A stretch of 57,263 nt of DNA from Jeotgalibacillus terrae (GCF_016908195.1 NZ_JAFBDK010000020.1:1-57263), one strand, 5' to 3'; shown: positions 40,583 to 49,796, numbered from the stretch's first letter. Notes: generated by a model not told the origin, from the letters alone. Translations and numbers: made by a program.

Positions 40583-41497
40583 TCAATGAATAGCTTTCTT
40601 TTTAAATCTTCCTCCGCGGACTTCGGCGATGCTGCCGACTGCGAGGAAGGCGTTTGGATCTATATCTTCTACTATACCCTTAAGTTTGGCCTCTTCAAGC
40701 CTTGTGATCACACAAAAAACGACTTTTTTCGAATGCAGGGTAAAACCGCCCTGTCCATTCAGGTAAGTGACGCCGCGGCCAAGGCGGTCAATAATCGCGT
40801 CACCAATTTCAATATAATCATCACTGATAATCCAGGCTGCTTTTGATTCATCGATTCCCTGAATCACTATATCAATCGTTTTAAATGCAATAAAATAAGC
40901 AATTAATGAGTACATCGCGCGGTCCCACTCAAACACAAAACCTGCGACGCCAAAAATAAACAAATTGAAAAACATAATAATTTCCCCTACGGAAAAAGGG
41001 AGGTTTTTGTTAAACAGGATTGCAAGAATTTCTGTGCCGTCAAGTGAACCACCATATCGAATGACAATTCCCACACCAACGCCGAGTACAATTCCGCCAA
41101 ATACAGTCGCAAGCAGCAGATCATCTGTAAAACCCGGTACACTGTGAAGGAAATACGTGGAGATTGACAAAACAGAAATGCCAAGCAATGTGGAAAATGC
41201 AAAAGTTTTTCCAATCTGCTTATAGCCGATAAAGAAAAATGGAATATTTAATACAAATATAAAAAGTCCAAGCTTCCATTCAGTTAAGTAAGATAAAATA
41301 ATTGAAATACCGACAATTCCGCCATCAAGAACCTGATTCGGTACCAGGAACAGCTCCAGCCCTACTGCCATCAGAATGGCACCAAGACAGATGAAAAAAG
41401 CTCTTTTACTGACTGATTTTAAAGACAGTCTTTTATGCTGGCTCCTCTTCTTTGATAAAACAGGAGGCAGTTCATTCTTTTTCCGCTTTGTGGGCAA
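40583..41497 (-). CDS. YitT family membrane protein with DUF2179 domain
   Basis: This 304-residue protein has five to six membrane helices in the YitT/DUF161 pattern (FLVPNQVLDGGIVGISIIL, RYGGSLDGTEILAILFNK). A cytoplasmic DUF2179 domain follows, with GRGVTYLNGQGGFT and DPNAFLAVGSIAEVRG. Paralogues are common in Firmicutes; the transported compound, if any, is unknown. TTG at 41497 has GGAGGG 7 bases upstream; an ATG at 41527 would place that binding site inside the gene. Confidence 0.87.
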   Translation of the reverse strand: MPTKRKKNELPPVLSKKRSQHKRLSLKSVSKRAFFICLGAILMAVGLELFLVPNQVLDGGIVGISIILSYLTEWKLGLFIFVLNIPFFFIGYKQIGKTFAFSTLLGISVLSISTYFLHSVPGFTDDLLLATVFGGIVLGVGVGIVIRYGGSLDGTEILAILFNKNLPFSVGEIIMFFNLFIFGVAGFVFEWDRAMYSLIAYFIAFKTIDIVIQGIDESKAAWIISDDYIEIGDAIIDRLGRGVTYLNGQGGFTLHSKKVVFCVITRLEEAKLKGIVEDIDPNAFLAVGSIAEVRGGRFKKKAIH

Positions 41498-41538
41498 TAC
41501 GCATCCCTCCTGGTGGTATAGATGCATATATTATACAT

Positions 41539-41561
41539 GAAAAAACCCGCAAATGCGGGTT
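41539..41561 (-). terminator. K+ channel gene terminator
   Basis: On the minus strand AACCCGC/GCGGGTT is followed by TTTTTTCATG. It overlaps the last codon of the channel gene. Confidence 0.8.
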
Positions 41562-42600
41562 ACTCAACTGTTTCATATAAAACATTTAATCTTTTATACG
41601 TTTTCTCATCGCAAATAATATACAAATTATCGCCTTTTTTCAGCGGCTTTTTAATCGCTTCATTGAAATCCATATCTTCATTTACTGCAATGAGTACGGC
41701 ACCATCATCCAGCAGTTTTTGTGAGGCATCACGATAAGTTTTCCATGTGTCTTTCGCTTTAAACACATAGATATTGTTACCGAAACGTTTGCTGAGAAGC
41801 TGCCTGAAAATAGTGGTCGTACCGGGCTGCAGCGTTGCTTTCGCCATCAGCAGTGATACCGAATCATCGGATAAAATAAAGTCATCAACGCGAATATGGT
41901 TGAACTTCGAGATATGACGTTCTTCACAAATTTCAACAATCGTCTGAATATCAACCTCATGAGTGACAGACATTGCTTCAACAGCAGAGGCAATCAGAAG
42001 ACTTTTCCCGTCTCTTAGCACTGTATCCTCTATATCAGGATCTGAAAAAATGGCTACTCTTTTTGCTTCAGTAATATTTGCTTTATGTAAAATACGTTCT
42101 TCTGTAGGATCTCCACTGATAAAATGTACCTTATCCTCAGAAAAAGGTGTTTCCTGCATATCCTCCACTAGAACAATCTCAGCACCATTATTATGATACA
42201 GCACTTCTTTGATTGCCTGCTCAGTCTTTTTTGACCAACCAATATACACATAGTGCCCACTCTTTTTATACACTAGACGCCCCTCCTTTTTTAAACGCTG
42301 GTATGTACTTGCCGCCTCTACTATTTTTCCGATTAATACCCCAATCAGACCAATCCCGAAGATAAATAAGAAAATCCCGACGAGTCTGCCTGCAATAGAG
42401 ACTGGAAAGAAATCTCCATATCCTACAGTGGTCAGTGTAGTCATGGTCCACCAAAAGCTGTCAAACAGTGTTGGAAATGTATCAGGCTCAAGCAGATGGA
42501 CTGAAAAAGTACCAAATAATATAATAAAAGCCGATAAAATTGAAATTACACGGAAATCCATCTCAGAAAGCTGTTTCCAGAGCCTAAAAAATATCTGCAC
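41560..42600 (-). CDS. Potassium channel with RCK (TrkA-N) domain
   Basis: This 346-residue two-helix ion channel has the selectivity filter TTLTTVGYGDFFP (about 55-67) between membrane helices at about 18-37 and 75-100. A cytoplasmic RCK domain follows (GHYVYIGWSKKTEQAIKEVL, a Rossmann-type nucleotide site), then a second C-terminal lobe. It resembles MthK/YugO channels gated by calcium or nucleotides, including c-di-AMP in some relatives, though this cannot be read here. GTG at 42600 has AAGGAGGGA 6 bases upstream; an ATG at 42639 is in frame but has no binding site. Confidence 0.9.
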   Translation of the reverse strand: MQIFFRLWKQLSEMDFRVISILSAFIILFGTFSVHLLEPDTFPTLFDSFWWTMTTLTTVGYGDFFPVSIAGRLVGIFLFIFGIGLIGVLIGKIVEAASTYQRLKKEGRLVYKKSGHYVYIGWSKKTEQAIKEVLYHNNGAEIVLVEDMQETPFSEDKVHFISGDPTEERILHKANITEAKRVAIFSDPDIEDTVLRDGKSLLIASAVEAMSVTHEVDIQTIVEICEERHISKFNHIRVDDFILSDDSVSLLMAKATLQPGTTTIFRQLLSKRFGNNIYVFKAKDTWKTYRDASQKLLDDGAVLIAVNEDMDFNEAIKKPLKKGDNLYIICDEKTYKRLNVLYETVE

Positions 42601-42747
42601 AATATATCCCTCCTTTTTAATGAATACGTTCTGCTTCATCAGAAGTTTCTATTATCTAGATTTTACCGCTTTTTGAGGCCTGGGCATATCATTAATCAGG
42701 TGAAATCATCAATATGAAAAAAACCCGAAAAACTTTTTAAAAAAAGA

Positions 42748-42777
42748 TTGTCAGGTTTTAAAAGATTATGGTATAGT
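42748..42777 (+). promoter_or_regulatory. tRNA cluster promoter
   Basis: TTGTCA (42748-42753) and TATAGT (42772-42777) spaced 18 bp, about 33 bp before the first tRNA. Confidence 0.75.
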
Positions 42778-42809
42778 TAGATTCGTTGCTAAGGCAGCGC
42801 ACAAACGAT

Positions 42810-42884
42810 GGCCCGTTGGTCAAGTGGTTAAGACACCGCCCTTTCACGGCGGTAACACGGGTTCGAATCCCGTACGGGTCACCA
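42810..42884 (+). tRNA. tRNA-Glu (anticodon TTC)
   Basis: The cloverleaf is complete: acceptor GGCCCGT/ACGGGTC, anticodon stem CCGCC/GGCGG with loop CTTTCAC, and T-arm ACGGG-TTCGAAT-CCCGT. CCA is encoded. Confidence 0.97.
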
Positions 42885-42910
42885 TTATACATACCATCGT
42901 AACAATATCT

Positions 42911-42986
42911 GGTCCCGTGGTGTAGCGGTTAACATGCCTGCCTGTCACGCAGGAGATCGCCGGTTCGATCCCGGTCGGGACCGCCA
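42911..42986 (+). tRNA. tRNA-Asp (anticodon GTC)
   Basis: Acceptor GGTCCCG/CGGGACC, anticodon stem CCTGC/GCAGG with loop CTGTCAC, and T-arm GCCGG-TTCGATC-CCGGT. CCA is encoded after the discriminator G. Confidence 0.97.
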
Positions 42987-42991
42987 TTCAC

Positions 42992-43064
42992 GGCTTTGTA
43001 GCTCAGTTGGTAGAGCAATGGACTGAAAATCCATGTGTCGGCGGTTCGATTCCGTCCAAAGCCA
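42992..43064 (+). tRNA. tRNA-Phe (anticodon GAA)
   Basis: Acceptor GGCTTTG/CAAAGCC, anticodon stem GGACT/AATCC region with GAA in the loop, and T-arm with GGTTCGATTCC. CCA is not encoded (ATAA follows), unlike the two preceding tRNAs, so it must be added after transcription. Confidence 0.96.
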
Positions 43065-43068
43065 TAAG

Positions 43069-43098
43069 ATACGCTGCAATCGCGGCGTATTTTTTTTA
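43069..43098 (+). terminator. tRNA cluster terminator
   Basis: ATACGC/GCGTAT stem with partial inner pairing and a run of eight T, directly after tRNA-Phe. Confidence 0.85.
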
Positions 43099-43163
43099 TT
43101 CTCTCAAATTCCCCAAAACATTTTATATAACCCTTTTACCCTTCTGTTAAACATCTCAATTTC

Positions 43164-43180
43164 ATAACAAAAGTATTACA
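43164..43180 (-). promoter_or_regulatory. Candidate WalR box upstream of the M23 endopeptidase gene
   Basis: On the minus strand TGTAAT (43175-43180) and TGTTAT (43164-43169) are separated by 5 bp, matching the WalR direct-repeat consensus TGTWAH-N5-TGTWAH. It lies about 200 bp upstream of a wall hydrolase gene that itself precedes walR. The rest of 43099-43376 shows no clear promoter. Confidence 0.5.
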
Positions 43181-43376
43181 GTCAAAAAATTGTCACTCTT
43201 TGATCCTCTCTCTGCCCTTTCAGATCAGGTAGTTGGATAGAAATGGGTGAAATATAGCAGGATGTCGTTTTTTACAGTTAGGAAACAAGGCTTGTATGAC
43301 TACTTCCATATGGTACATTTGGATGGCGCATTTTTAACGTGTGCTGATTCAACCTTACTTGCTGGAGGATAACACA

Positions 43377-44801
43377 ATGAATAATAACGAACAGAAAATA
43401 AACCATTCATATAGACAACCAGGCAAAAGCCTTAAAATATTTGCTGCAGGCATTATACTGTCATCAGCCCTATGGGGATTTGACAGTGAAGCAGCAGCTG
43501 AGTCACGTGGATTAACCGTCGTGCATCACGTGTATGCCGGTGATACGTATATCGGAGTTGTAACCGACCCTGACGACCTGACTGCATGGGCTGAGAAAAA
43601 AGAAGAAGAGCTTGAAAAAGAAGCTTCAGGCGATGTCACTCATAACCTGACATTAATTCCCGAGCAGGTATTTAATCCGCAGCCGGAAGACCGTAATCTG
43701 ATGGGTGAAGCAAAAAAAGCAGCTGAGTTTGTGACAGATGCCTATGAAGTAACACTCGGTGATCAAGTCGTTGCTTACGTCGAAAATGAAGACGCTGCAA
43801 AAGAAACAATCAGACAGCTGAAGCTGACAGCCGTTACAGAAGAAGAACTGGCGCGTTTTGAAAAGGAAGATCTTTCGAAGGCGCTTGAAGCGGGTGATAG
43901 CCGCATCACTGCAATTGACATAAAGGGAATAGGCGACCAGGCTGAAACTGAGGTGGAACCGGCAGCCATTTCAACACCTGAAGAAGCTGCAGAAAAGCTT
44001 TCAGCAGGTACTGTCATCTCTTCTGATCATGAAATCGCAGAAGGTGAAACAAAAGAAGACATCATGAAGCTGTATGGAATGACGGAAGAAACTTTCGATG
44101 AATTAAACCCGGAAGCAGAAGTACTGTCTGAAGGTGCATTTGTAAAAGTAGAAGAAACAGTTCCCGGTGCTGAAGTCCAGGTAACACGTGAATCACGTAT
44201 TCAGGAAGACATTGACTTCGAAAAGGTTGTAAAAGAAGACAATGAGATCCTGAAAGGGGAAACACGTACTGAGCAGGAAGGCGCAAAAGGCGAAAAAGTC
44301 TATACGCAGTTTACAACGGAAGTAAATGGAAAGCAGACAGCCAAGTCGAATGAAAATGAAGAAATCACGAAAGAAGCGAAAAATCATATCGTCTTAGAAG
44401 GGACGAAGGAAATTCCTTCTAAGGGAACGGGTTCACTGATCTGGCCTGCTGATGGAGGATATATCTCCAGCCATCAGGGACCGCGCTGGGGCGATCATCA
44501 TAAAGGAATTGATATCGCGAGCCCGGACAGTCTGACAATCAGTAATGTCGACAATGGTGTGGTTGTATCAGCTGGATTCGAGGGTGACTATGGAAATAAG
44601 GTTGTTGTTGACCATAATAATGGGATGCGCACGATCTATGCTCATCTGAGTGAGATCCATGTTCAACCCGGACAGGTTGTTGGTCAGGGTGAAACACTCG
44701 GTCTGATGGGAACAACAGGATTTTCAACAGGGATTCATCTCCATTTTGAAGTATATGTAAATGGTGACCTGAAAAACCCGATGGATTATGTGAATTATTA
44801 G
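43377..44801 (+). CDS. M23 peptidoglycan endopeptidase with LysM-like and G5 domains
   Basis: This 474-residue exported wall hydrolase has an N-terminal signal or anchor (about 20-42). An acidic middle with a LysM-like stretch (IAEGETKEDIMKLYGMTEET) follows, then a G5 domain (EDNEILKGETRTEQEGAKGE) and a C-terminal M23 metalloendopeptidase. The zinc site shows HHKGIDIA and IHLHFEV. It probably cleaves peptide cross-links in peptidoglycan. The ATG at 43377 has GGAGG upstream. Being next to walRK, with a WalR-like box, it is likely part of the WalR regulon, which controls wall hydrolases. Confidence 0.92.
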   Translation: MNNNEQKINHSYRQPGKSLKIFAAGIILSSALWGFDSEAAAESRGLTVVHHVYAGDTYIGVVTDPDDLTAWAEKKEEELEKEASGDVTHNLTLIPEQVFNPQPEDRNLMGEAKKAAEFVTDAYEVTLGDQVVAYVENEDAAKETIRQLKLTAVTEEELARFEKEDLSKALEAGDSRITAIDIKGIGDQAETEVEPAAISTPEEAAEKLSAGTVISSDHEIAEGETKEDIMKLYGMTEETFDELNPEAEVLSEGAFVKVEETVPGAEVQVTRESRIQEDIDFEKVVKEDNEILKGETRTEQEGAKGEKVYTQFTTEVNGKQTAKSNENEEITKEAKNHIVLEGTKEIPSKGTGSLIWPADGGYISSHQGPRWGDHHKGIDIASPDSLTISNVDNGVVVSAGFEGDYGNKVVVDHNNGMRTIYAHLSEIHVQPGQVVGQGETLGLMGTTGFSTGIHLHFEVYVNGDLKNPMDYVNY

Positions 44802-44809
44802 ATAGCTAT

Positions 44810-44862
44810 ACTGCTGCCGGTACGGTTTTAAATGAAAAACTGGACACTGGCAGCAGTTTTGT
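44810..44862 (+). terminator. Candidate M23 gene terminator
   Basis: ACTGCTGCC/GGCAGCAGT pair around a 30-base loop, followed by TTTGTG. Confidence 0.55.
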
Positions 44863-44933
44863 GTATTAAAATAGAAGAGGTATGATATGTGCTCCTCCGG
44901 GAAAGGGGCAGTGATATGACACAAGAGCAAACT

Positions 44934-44947
44934 ATTTCCCGGGAAAT
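44934..44947. promoter_or_regulatory. Noc binding site (perfect)
   Basis: ATTTCCCGGGAAAT is the exact 14-bp palindrome bound by Noc. It lies in the gap before walR. Noc spreading from such sites links nucleoid position to division. Confidence 0.85.
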
Positions 44948-44976
44948 CAGTTGTTAAAATAGGGTAAAGAGTGAAT

Positions 44977-44995
44977 TATCACTGTTAACGTGATA
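44977..44995. promoter_or_regulatory. Palindrome upstream of walR
   Basis: TATCAC and GTGATA flank TGTTAAC, about 60 bp before the walR start. It may be an operator for the wal operon. No matching regulator is identified, and the promoter elements nearby are weak (TTGTTA and AATTAT, about 44951-44979). Confidence 0.4.
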
Positions 44996-45053
44996 CATTT
45001 ACTATAAGAAATACGATTGCTCTATGATGACGAATTAAAAGGAGAATCATGAT

Positions 45054-45764
45054 ATGGATAAGAAAATATTAGTTGTTGATGATGAAAAGCCAATTGCAGA
45101 TATACTCCAGTTTAATTTGAAAAAGGAAGGCTATGAGGTTCACTGTGCTTATGATGGTGATGAAGCGCTTGAAAAGGTTGAAGAAGTAAAGCCTGACCTG
45201 ATCCTTCTCGATATTATGCTTCCGGGCAGAGACGGGATGGAAGTATGCCGTGAAGTGCGGAAAAACTATGAAATGCCGATCATTATGCTGACAGCAAAGG
45301 ACTCTGAGATCGATAAGGTGCTTGGACTTGAGCTTGGCGCAGATGATTATGTGACAAAGCCGTTCAGTACGCGTGAACTGGTTGCACGTGTAAAAGCGAA
45401 TATGCGACGTCACCAGGCACTGAAAGGACAGGTTGAGGAAGAAAACCTGACGAATGAAATCACAGTAGGTGTTCTAACGATTCATCCGGACGCTTACATG
45501 GTAACAAAACGCGGTGACACGATTGAACTGACACACCGTGAATTTGAGCTGCTTCATTATTTATCAAAACATATCGGACAGGTGATGACGCGTGAGCATC
45601 TGCTTCAGACTGTATGGGGCTATGACTACTACGGTGATGTGCGTACGGTTGACGTAACGGTTCGTCGTCTGCGTGAGAAGATTGAAGACAATCCGAGCCA
45701 TCCATTATGGATTGTGACGCGCCGCGGCGTCGGGTATTACCTGAGAAATCCGGATCAGGAGTAG
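45054..45764 (+). CDS. walR: Response regulator WalR (YycF)
   Basis: This 236-residue OmpR-type regulator is essential in B. subtilis, where it controls wall hydrolases and their inhibitors. The receiver domain has [11 protein letters not shown], the phosphoacceptor aspartate 53 in [10 protein letters not shown] and lysine in DDYVTKPFS. The winged helix has [20 protein letters not shown] precedes the ATG. It heads the walRKHIJ operon. Confidence 0.97.
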   Translation: MDKKILVVDDEKPIADILQFNLKKEGYEVHCAYDGDEALEKVEEVKPDLILLDIMLPGRDGMEVCREVRKNYEMPIIMLTAKDSEIDKVLGLELGADDYVTKPFSTRELVARVKANMRRHQALKGQVEEENLTNEITVGVLTIHPDAYMVTKRGDTIELTHREFELLHYLSKHIGQVMTREHLLQTVWGYDYYGDVRTVDVTVRRLREKIEDNPSHPLWIVTRRGVGYYLRNPDQE

Positions 45765-45770
45765 AACTGA

Positions 45771-47624
45771 ATGAGGAAGGTTAATTTCTTTCAGTCTATA
45801 CATTTAAAGTTTGTGCTGATATACGTACTCTTAATTGCATTAGCGATGCAGATTATCGGCGTTTATTTCGTGCGCGAGTTAGAACAAACGCTTCTCGAAA
45901 ACTTCAAATCGTCGATTGAAGACCGTATGAGTCCGCTTGAGTACAGTATTACACGAGAAATCGAAACTGATCTCTCAGGCGAGCGGTCAGATGATGAACC
46001 TTCCTTACAACAGTCCATCCAAGTATTACTGGGTGGACTTAATTCTGAAGATATCGAGGAAGTACGGATTATCGACGCAAGAAACCGGGTGCTTGGTACG
46101 TCAGATGATAACAACGCGACTGTTGTCGGCCAGCGGATGAATAATGAGCTGCTTCAGCGGATGTTTATAGAAGGCGCGCCGCCTCCGGATAACCTGAATG
46201 AAACGTATGTGGACCGTGAAAGCGGCGACCGGATGTGGGTGCTTGCGATGCCGCTTGTCAGCGGAAGCGATGTGATCGGGGCGATCCACGTAGAGTCACG
46301 TATAGAAAATGTGTACTCGCAGATGGATGAAATCAATGGCATTCTTGCCGGAGGGACAGCGATTTCACTCGTCATTACAGCTATTCTCGGTGTGCTGCTC
46401 GCTCAAACCATCACCAGGCCGATTGCTGATATGAGAAGTCATGCAGTGGATATGGCAAAAGGAAATTTCTCGAGGAAGGTAAAAGTGTACGGGCATGATG
46501 AGATCGGTCAGCTCGCGATCACATTTAATAACTTGACTAAAAGGCTTCAGGAAGCACGGGTTACGACTGAAGCTGAAAAACGCAAACTTTCAAGTGTACT
46601 CAGCTATATGACAGACGGGGTGATTGCGACTGACCGGAGAGGGCGCGTCATTCTGATCAATGATCCTGCTGCTGCTATGCTGAATGTTTCACGTGAAACA
46701 GTACTCTCGATGTCACTGCCTGAACTGCTGGGCATTGAAGATGAGTACTCTTTTGATGATCTTTCAAGCCAGAGTGATTCATTAATTTTAAATTTCGGTA
46801 CACAGGCAAAGCCTTATATTCTGCGCGCCAATTTCTCAGCGATCCAGAAAGAAACCGGCTTTGTGAGCGGGTTGATTGCTGTGCTGCATGATATTACTGA
46901 GCAGGAAAAAATTGATGCGGAGCGCCGCGAATTTGTAGCGAATGTATCCCACGAACTCCGTACGCCGCTGACAACGATGCGCAGTTACCTTGAAGCGCTG
47001 GCTGAAGGAGCGTGGCAGGATCAGGAGATTGCACCGCAGTTCCTTCATACTACACAGACGGAAACGGAGCGGATGATCCGCCTCGTGAATGATTTACTGC
47101 AGCTGTCTAAGATGGATAGCCGTGATTATCGTCTGAATAAGGAATGGGTGAACTTTATTGCATTCTATCAGCGGATCATTGACCGTTTTGATATGGGCCG
47201 CTCGCAGGATGTTTCATTTAAAGTGAAGCTTCCAAAAGAACCTGTGTATGTAGAGATTGATACGGATAAGATGACACAGGTGCTTGATAATATTATTTCA
47301 AATGCGCTGAAGTATTCACCGGAAGGCGGCCAGATCGGCTTTAAGGTGGAATTGAAGGAACGCGAAAAAGAAATGGTTGTCAGCGTGTCAGACCAGGGTG
47401 TTGGGATTCCGCGTGAAAACCTGAAAAATATTTTTGAACGTTTTTACCGGGTGGACAAAGCCAGAACAAGACAGCTGGGCGGGACAGGTCTCGGACTTGC
47501 CATCGCAAAGGAAATGATCACTGCTCACGGCGGTCAAATCTGGGCTTCAAGTGTGGAAAACAGAGGTACAAAGATTTTCTTCACACTCCCTTATGACCCG
47601 GAAAGTGAGGATGAGTGGGCATGA
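45771..47624 (+). CDS. walK: Sensor histidine kinase WalK (YycG)
   Basis: This 617-residue membrane kinase phosphorylates WalR. It has two membrane helices (about 12-30 and 185-207) around an extracellular sensing domain, then HAMP (to about 260), PAS (about 270-370) and HisKA with the phosphorylated histidine in FVANVSHELRTPL (about 394). The ATPase domain has DNIISNALKYSPEGG, DQGVGIP and GTGLGLAIAKEM. The stop overlaps walH. The perfect parS at 46685-46700 lies in the PAS-coding part (NVSRET). Confidence 0.97.
   Translation: MRKVNFFQSIHLKFVLIYVLLIALAMQIIGVYFVRELEQTLLENFKSSIEDRMSPLEYSITREIETDLSGERSDDEPSLQQSIQVLLGGLNSEDIEEVRIIDARNRVLGTSDDNNATVVGQRMNNELLQRMFIEGAPPPDNLNETYVDRESGDRMWVLAMPLVSGSDVIGAIHVESRIENVYSQMDEINGILAGGTAISLVITAILGVLLAQTITRPIADMRSHAVDMAKGNFSRKVKVYGHDEIGQLAITFNNLTKRLQEARVTTEAEKRKLSSVLSYMTDGVIATDRRGRVILINDPAAAMLNVSRETVLSMSLPELLGIEDEYSFDDLSSQSDSLILNFGTQAKPYILRANFSAIQKETGFVSGLIAVLHDITEQEKIDAERREFVANVSHELRTPLTTMRSYLEALAEGAWQDQEIAPQFLHTTQTETERMIRLVNDLLQLSKMDSRDYRLNKEWVNFIAFYQRIIDRFDMGRSQDVSFKVKLPKEPVYVEIDTDKMTQVLDNIISNALKYSPEGGQIGFKVELKEREKEMVVSVSDQGVGIPRENLKNIFERFYRVDKARTRQLGGTGLGLAIAKEMITAHGGQIWASSVENRGTKIFFTLPYDPESEDEWA
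46685..46700. other. parS site (Spo0J/ParB loading site)
   Basis: TGTTTCACGTGAAACA is a perfect 16-bp parS palindrome, within walK and about 32 kb from oriC on the rightward arm. It is the only exact match found in the window. Confidence 0.95.
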
Positions 47625-48946
47625 AAAGAATGGAATTATTAAAGTCGATTCTGCTGTCACTGCTTGTTGTGTTAAGTCTTCTGTTGACCTGGAATGTGTG
47701 GTCTTATCAGCCGGCAGATGACCCCTATGACGAATCAGAAACGACTGTTGAGAATGTATCGATTGCCAGTGAGCGCAGTGCGGATGAGCTAATCCAGCCA
47801 TCACGCTTTCTTGTGCACGGGGAAGTAGCTGTCAGTGGAACGACGGATGAGGATAATATTGCCGTGCTGACAGGGCAGATGGATGAGTGGAACATTTATA
47901 ATGTTCAGCAGAACGCTTCGTTTAATGAAGAGGAGTTTAAGGAGATCGTCCATGGTCCGAACCGGATCGAAGTGCTGTATCCGACAGAGATACCATTTGG
48001 TGCTTACCGTGATATTGTAACGTTTGAGAACAGCACACTTCCTGAGGATACATTTGACCGCGTCGTCATTGATGTATCAGGGGAAGATGATACACCGTTT
48101 ACACTTTATTTTGTCAATTACGATAATCGCGTGGTATACGAGGCCCGTGTAGATGCCACTCATCTCGAGGAATTAAATAACGCCATTGTGTCAAATGCAG
48201 CAGCGACTTATTCACCGTATTTTGCCCATGAAGCAGGTGACCGGACAATCTATCTCCCTGTAGAGCGGAGAGAATATCTGCAGTTACAATACAAAATGAG
48301 CGTCCTTGATGTGAATTTGTTCAGAAGAGCGTTATTTCAGGATCCGGATGCTGTGACGATGAACCAGTTGGGTGCCTCACGTGATCAGTATACTGATCAA
48401 TCGAACCTGATGGAGGTTTACAGAAATCATAACACACTCAGTTATGTGAACCCATCCGCAGAGCTGTCGACAGTCGGCCGTCCGGGTGAGCTGTTCCAGA
48501 AAAGCAGAAGGTTTGTCAACGAGCACGAGGGCTGGGTTGATGACTATCATTTATATGACCTGGATGGAATGGAGCAGGAAGTAACGTTTCGGATGCATGT
48601 GGCAGGCATGCCTGTATTCAATGACAAAGGTGCAGCCGAAATCTATCAGAAGTGGGGAGAAACAAGAATTCACCGGTATACCCGCTCGCTTCTGACAGAA
48701 CAGTTTCCGCTGCCTGAAGATTATGATTCCGTTCCGCTCGGCTCCGGCTATGACGCAATCGAAGCAATTGAAAAAATAGAAGATTATGAGCCTGAGAATC
48801 TGGAAGATGTGAGAATCGGTTACTATATGACAAAGGATTCAAACAATAACACGTATACGTTTGATCCGGTCTGGTACTATAAATACAATGGCAGCTGGGC
48901 AAGAGTACCAGTGATAGGAGGAGGGGATCCGGTTGGATTGGAGTAA
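47621..48946 (+). CDS. walH: WalK regulator WalH (YycH)
   Basis: This 441-residue protein has a single N-terminal membrane helix (about 6-24) and a large extracytoplasmic part. In B. subtilis WalH and WalI bind WalK through their membrane helices and restrain it. The ATG at 47621 overlaps the walK stop (ATGA); a GTG at 47615 is two codons earlier and less likely. Family identity rests on the position and on the YycH-like extracellular pattern (for example PVERREYLQLQYKM). Confidence 0.93.
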   Translation: MKRMELLKSILLSLLVVLSLLLTWNVWSYQPADDPYDESETTVENVSIASERSADELIQPSRFLVHGEVAVSGTTDEDNIAVLTGQMDEWNIYNVQQNASFNEEEFKEIVHGPNRIEVLYPTEIPFGAYRDIVTFENSTLPEDTFDRVVIDVSGEDDTPFTLYFVNYDNRVVYEARVDATHLEELNNAIVSNAAATYSPYFAHEAGDRTIYLPVERREYLQLQYKMSVLDVNLFRRALFQDPDAVTMNQLGASRDQYTDQSNLMEVYRNHNTLSYVNPSAELSTVGRPGELFQKSRRFVNEHEGWVDDYHLYDLDGMEQEVTFRMHVAGMPVFNDKGAAEIYQKWGETRIHRYTRSLLTEQFPLPEDYDSVPLGSGYDAIEAIEKIEDYEPENLEDVRIGYYMTKDSNNNTYTFDPVWYYKYNGSWARVPVIGGGDPVGLE

Positions 48947-49790
48947 AACGAAAACTATTTTTATCGTTGTCTTTCTGATCCTGGATATCTTCCTGTTTAT
49001 CCTGTTTGTTCAAAAGTATGAAGACAGCCAGCTTGAAACAATCGGTGATCTTTCAACGACGGAGAGACTTGCAGATGAAAATGTCACCTTAGGAGAACTT
49101 CCGGATGTGGCAGACAGCCGTCCTTATCTGAATGCAGAATCCTACCGTTTTGTGAATTCAGATGTTCAGGAGCTGGAAGGACAAAGTGCGATCATCCGTG
49201 AAGGGCAGATTCTTGACTCAGTTCTTGCTGAGCCGGTAGCCATAGATGATCCCGAAGATCCGGAAGAACTGAACGAGCTGTTAGAAGATTTCGTGCTCTA
49301 CGGCGAGGAATATACATTTTGGGATTATGACGAGGAAGACAATCAGCTGATCTATTTCCAGACGTACGAAGATTTAACGCTTTATTATAATCTGAACGCC
49401 CAGATCGCCGTTCAGCTGAATGAAGATAATGAAGCCGTGTCTTATGAGCAGACCTATCTGACTTCTTTAGAGGAATTTACAGAAGAACAGCAGCTCAGAG
49501 AACCAAGGTTAGTCCTTGAAACCTTTTATGACCGTAACCTGATTCAGCCGAACTCAACAGCTGTAGACCTTGAACTTGGATATTACCCGCCATTTGTCCA
49601 GGTGACAGCTGGAGAATCTGATCAGGCAACAACCCAGGTGCTGACACCTACCTGGAAAATGACGATTGAAAATGAAAGCGGCGACGAGTATGATTTGTAC
49701 ATGAATGCTGTAGATGGCAGTATTTTCGATATGTCACAGGTGGATCTGGACTTTGATCAGCTTGAAGAAAACGACGAAACTGCGGAGTGA
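48933..49790 (+). CDS. walI: WalK regulator WalI (YycI)
   Basis: This 285-residue protein begins MDWSKTKTIFIVVFLILDIF, the typical YycI membrane helix, followed by an acidic extracytoplasmic domain with duplicated YycI folds. The start codon is TTG with AGGAGGAGGGG upstream, 14 bp inside the end of walH. It acts with WalH on WalK in B. subtilis. Confidence 0.93.
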   Translation: MDWSKTKTIFIVVFLILDIFLFILFVQKYEDSQLETIGDLSTTERLADENVTLGELPDVADSRPYLNAESYRFVNSDVQELEGQSAIIREGQILDSVLAEPVAIDDPEDPEELNELLEDFVLYGEEYTFWDYDEEDNQLIYFQTYEDLTLYYNLNAQIAVQLNEDNEAVSYEQTYLTSLEEFTEEQQLREPRLVLETFYDRNLIQPNSTAVDLELGYYPPFVQVTAGESDQATTQVLTPTWKMTIENESGDEYDLYMNAVDGSIFDMSQVDLDFDQLEENDETAE

Positions 49791-49796
49791 AGCAAT

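Noticed and set aside
44181-44200. AACACGTGAATCACG as a second parS
   Set aside because: Only the central CACGTG matches; the outer bases required for ParB binding do not.
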